A stretch of 64,000 bases of DNA, from assembly GCA_052148715.1 (NCBI GenBank), contig JBKQHQ010000009.1, positions 1 through 64,000 on the forward strand, read 5' to 3'. Of this stretch, positions 61,989 to 64,000 are shown one piece after another. This DNA comes from JBKQHQ01 sp052148715 (lineage in GTDB: Bacteria; Pseudomonadota; Alphaproteobacteria; Rhizobiales; Xanthobacteraceae). The notes under the pieces were generated by a model. That model was given only the letters and a program-made list of their open reading frames with translations, searched no databases and had not been told where the DNA came from. Position numbers and translations under genes: made by a program. Position 1 is the first letter of the stretch. Each line of letters opens with the position of its first letter.

Positions 61989-63206
61989 ATGACGATGGCT
62001 GACGCAGACCGCGTGCGCACGATAGGCTTTCTGAACTGGGCGCATGCCATCGACCATTTCGTGCTGCTGATCTACCCGACCGTGGTGATCGGTCTTCAGG
62101 TCGTCTACGGGGAATCCTATTCCGATCTGATTGCGCTCTCGACCGCGTCGTTCGTGGCCTTCGGCGTGTTCTCGCTGCCGGCCGGTTGGCTGGCCGACCG
62201 CTGGAGCCGGCGCAACATGATGATCGCATTTTATTTTGGTTGCGGTATCTCGCTCCTTGCCGCGGCTATAGCGCCCAATCTCATCATGCTCGCCGTCGCC
62301 CTGTTCGGGCTCGGCGTGTTCGCCGCCATCTATCATCCGGTCGGCATGGCCATGCTGATCGATGTGTCTGAGGCGCGCGGCCGCACCCTCGCTTTCAACG
62401 GCGTCTGCGGTAATGTCGGCGCCTCGCTCGCGTCGGGAGCAGCCGCGGCGCTGGCGTCGGGGTTGGGCTGGCGTGCCGCATTCCTTGTTCCGGCGCTGAT
62501 CTGCCTCGTCACGGGCGTTGCTTATGCGGCGTTCAGTCCCGACGACCGCCACCGAACCGGATCGCGCAAGACTGTCGCCGACGTGGCGTTTTCGCCGCGC
62601 GTCGCTATCGCCGTCTTCGCCATCTACATCGTGATCTCGCTCGCCGGCGGCTTGACCTTCAACACCGTTCTGGTCGCGGTGCCAAAGCTGTTCGACGAGC
62701 GGCTCGGCGGGAATGTGCCGCTCATTGCCGTGGGCGGGCTTGCGACGGCGGTGTTGTTATGCGGTGCTGCGGCCCAGTTCGCGGTCGGCCGACTGGTGGA
62801 GCGGATGGCGCCCTTCGTACTGTTCGGCGTCGTGTGCGTGCTGCAATTCGCCGGCATCGTCTGGGCGACTTACGCCACCGGAACCGCGCTGATCGCGGCG
62901 CTCGCCGTCACCATGGCAGCGATCTACGCGCAGGTAACGCTCGGCGACATCGTGGTCGCGCGCTATACCGCCGATGCCTGGCGCGGACGCATCTATGCGG
63001 TGCGCTATTTTCTCACATTCGTTTCGTCGGGGATCGCGGTCTCGGCCATCGCCTTTCTGCACAGCCGTGGCGGGTTTGATCTCGTGCTGATGGCCATTGC
63101 GGCGATCGCTGGATTGCTGATGGTCTCCGTTCTCACCTTCGTCGGCCTCGTCGCCGGCGTCGAGGCGAAGCAAAGGCGGAGCGTGGCGGCACAGCCGGCG
63201 GAGTGA
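61989..63206 (+). CDS. MFS transporter, fosmidomycin-resistance-like
   Basis: A 405-residue inner-membrane protein with 12 predicted helices. The start FLNWAHAIDHFVLLIYPTVV resembles the Fsr subfamily; the motif-A-like loop GWLADRWSRRNMMIAFYFGC lies between helices 2 and 3. The start at 61989 or 61995 is uncertain; TTGAGGTGC precedes the first. The substrate is unknown; Fsr-like members export small antibiotics or organic acids. No regulator is adjacent. Confidence 0.85.
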   Translation: MTMADADRVRTIGFLNWAHAIDHFVLLIYPTVVIGLQVVYGESYSDLIALSTASFVAFGVFSLPAGWLADRWSRRNMMIAFYFGCGISLLAAAIAPNLIMLAVALFGLGVFAAIYHPVGMAMLIDVSEARGRTLAFNGVCGNVGASLASGAAAALASGLGWRAAFLVPALICLVTGVAYAAFSPDDRHRTGSRKTVADVAFSPRVAIAVFAIYIVISLAGGLTFNTVLVAVPKLFDERLGGNVPLIAVGGLATAVLLCGAAAQFAVGRLVERMAPFVLFGVVCVLQFAGIVWATYATGTALIAALAVTMAAIYAQVTLGDIVVARYTADAWRGRIYAVRYFLTFVSSGIAVSAIAFLHSRGGFDLVLMAIAAIAGLLMVSVLTFVGLVAGVEAKQRRSVAAQPAE

Positions 63207-63230
63207 GCCGGCGGTTCGCGGCCCGCCTTT

Positions 63231-63683
63231 CTAAAACGGCGGCGCTGTGAGGTGCTCGACCGTCACCTCAACGCGCTCGCAAACGAGCTCAGCGATGCGG
63301 CGGCGGTGGCAGTGCTCCGGCAGCCGCTCGTAGCAGAGCAGGCATACGGGCCGGCCGGAGCGGACCAACTCCACCAATTGATCGAGTTGCTCGCGCGCCT
63401 GCGGGTTTTGCAGGTGCGCCTCGTAGATCCGGAACAGATCGTCGTATCGCCCGCTGCGTGCCGCCTGCCGCCCTTCGGCAGGCGTTCCAAGACCGCGCAG
63501 GTGCACGTAGCCAACCCCGCGCTCGTCAAGACCTGCCGCCAATTGCCGCTTGGAGAAGCCGGGGCGGCGCGAGGCGGCGACTGCGCGCGTGTCGACCACG
63601 AGGGCAACGCCCGCGCGCTGCAACTCATCGAGCACGGCGTTTGAAGTCGCTTGTTCGTAGCCGATGGTGAAGAGGGGGGACAT
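63231..63683 (-). CDS. DUF488 family protein
   Basis: A 150-residue DUF488 protein: LFTIGYEQATSNAVLDELQR, VVDTRAVAASRRPGFSKRQL and VCLLCYERLPEHCHRRRIAE, with the family Cys and paired CHRRR motif. It is closer to the canonical short form than the island copy at 39774. The start at 63683 (MSPLFTIGYEQ) fits the family. It is convergent with the MFS gene. The function is unknown. Confidence 0.87.
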   Translation of the reverse strand: MSPLFTIGYEQATSNAVLDELQRAGVALVVDTRAVAASRRPGFSKRQLAAGLDERGVGYVHLRGLGTPAEGRQAARSGRYDDLFRIYEAHLQNPQAREQLDQLVELVRSGRPVCLLCYERLPEHCHRRRIAELVCERVEVTVEHLTAPPF

Positions 63684-63758
63684 GAGCAAGCATTGACCAC
63701 GCACGGTGGACGACGGAACAGGTGATCATCACTTTTTGCCCGCCGCACGCTGAAAACA

Positions 63759-63786
63759 AAAGGGCGCGGTTTGCACCGCGCCCTTT
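63759..63786 (-). terminator. Rho-independent terminator of groEL
   Basis: Perfect 12-bp arms AAAGGGCGCGGT (63759-63770) and ACCGCGCCCTTT (63775-63786) with a 4-nt loop. On the minus strand the stem runs into TTTTGTTTTC. It lies 20 nt beyond the groEL stop. Confidence 0.85.
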
Positions 63787-63805
63787 CGGAAAGCTGCTGG
63801 GCTTC

Positions 63806-64000
63806 TCAGAAGTCCATGCCGCCCATTCCGCCGCCGCCACCGGGCGGCATCGCGGGCGCGGGCTTCTTCGGCAGCTCGGCGACCATTGCCTCGGTGGTCA
63901 CGAGCAGGCCCGCGATCGAGGCGGCGTCCTGCAGGGCCGTGCGCACCACCTTGGTCGGATCGATAATGCCCTGGGTGACGAGATTGCAATACTCGCCGGT
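63806..64000 (-). CDS. groL: Chaperonin GroEL, C-terminal part
   Basis: The last 64 codons of GroEL: GEYCNLVTQGIIDPTKVVRT, ALQDAASIAGLLVTTEAMVA, then ELPKKPAPAMPPGGGGGMGG and MDF with a stop at 63806. The glycine/methionine-rich tail is the GroEL hallmark. The gene continues beyond the right edge. GroEL assists folding of cytoplasmic proteins. Confidence 0.97.
   Translation of the reverse strand, partial: TGEYCNLVTQGIIDPTKVVRTALQDAASIAGLLVTTEAMVAELPKKPAPAMPPGGGGGMGGMDF

Noticed and set aside
1..64000. CRISPR arrays, rRNA and tRNA genes
   Set aside because: No regularly spaced direct repeats and no recognisable RNA gene structures were seen by eye; a dedicated scan was not possible.

Overview
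The window is high-GC DNA whose gene content points to an alphaproteobacterium of the order Rhizobiales (Bradyrhizobium/Rhodopseudomonas-like). The signs are an aerobic CO-dehydrogenase-type cox cluster, several liv- and rbs-type ABC transporters, FixJ-like regulators, DUF2855, DUF4189 and DUF2945 proteins, and intergenic inverted repeats of the kind common in that order. This is inferred from content; there is no rRNA or tRNA marker.

Layout. 1-910: a frameshifted DUF2855 gene running off the left edge. 1.2-7.9 kb: amidase, acyl-CoA thioesterase, then a complete five-gene liv-type ABC transporter behind a good promoter. 8.0-14.6 kb: a frameshifted chemotaxis receptor, a divergent LysE exporter/AraC pair, a VOC protein, an orphan TolB with a twin-arginine-like signal, and small toxin-antitoxin-type genes, one frameshifted. 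15.2-19.3 kb: an aromatic-catabolism group (HpaB-type oxygenase, flavin reductase, AraC regulator, 3-oxoadipate enol-lactonase). 19.5-24.9 kb: coxG-S-L-M-D, with the form II active-site loop AYRGAGR in CoxL.

The cox cluster then stops and resumes at 57.5 kb with coxE, two XdhC-type genes and a molybdopterin-binding/nucleotidyltransferase fusion. The roughly 32.5 kb between coxD and coxE looks like an inserted accessory island. It is visibly lower in GC, has long gene-poor gaps and gene remnants, and carries unrelated functions: iorAB (a second molybdenum hydroxylase), a PAS histidine kinase with a MEDS protein, BON and general-stress proteins, a thioredoxin-fold protein, Tat-exported alpha/beta hydrolases including a tandem duplicate and an epoxide hydrolase, DUF488, DUF2945, response regulators, a histidine kinase, a very large Ser/Thr-kinase/AAA/GAF/PAS/histidine-kinase protein, an rbs-type sugar ABC transporter, DoxX proteins, another hydrolase and a VOC protein. 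No integrase was found.

The most novel signal is inside this island. A conserved intergenic element lies upstream of five genes (iorA, the thioredoxin-fold gene, a small secreted protein, the epoxide hydrolase, a second hydrolase), always in the same orientation relative to the gene. Its core is the imperfect palindrome TCATACATTGATATGA. A related 93-94 bp element sharing the CTCATAC start lies upstream of the general-stress gene and the FixJ-like regulator. Together they suggest an island-wide stress or redox regulon.

61.4-64.0 kb: a secreted DUF4189 protein, an MFS transporter, a second DUF488 protein and the 3' end of groEL with a strong terminator. Three otherwise intact genes (DUF2855, chemotaxis receptor, HTH antitoxin) each carry a single-base frameshift, so assembly error should be considered before calling them pseudogenes.
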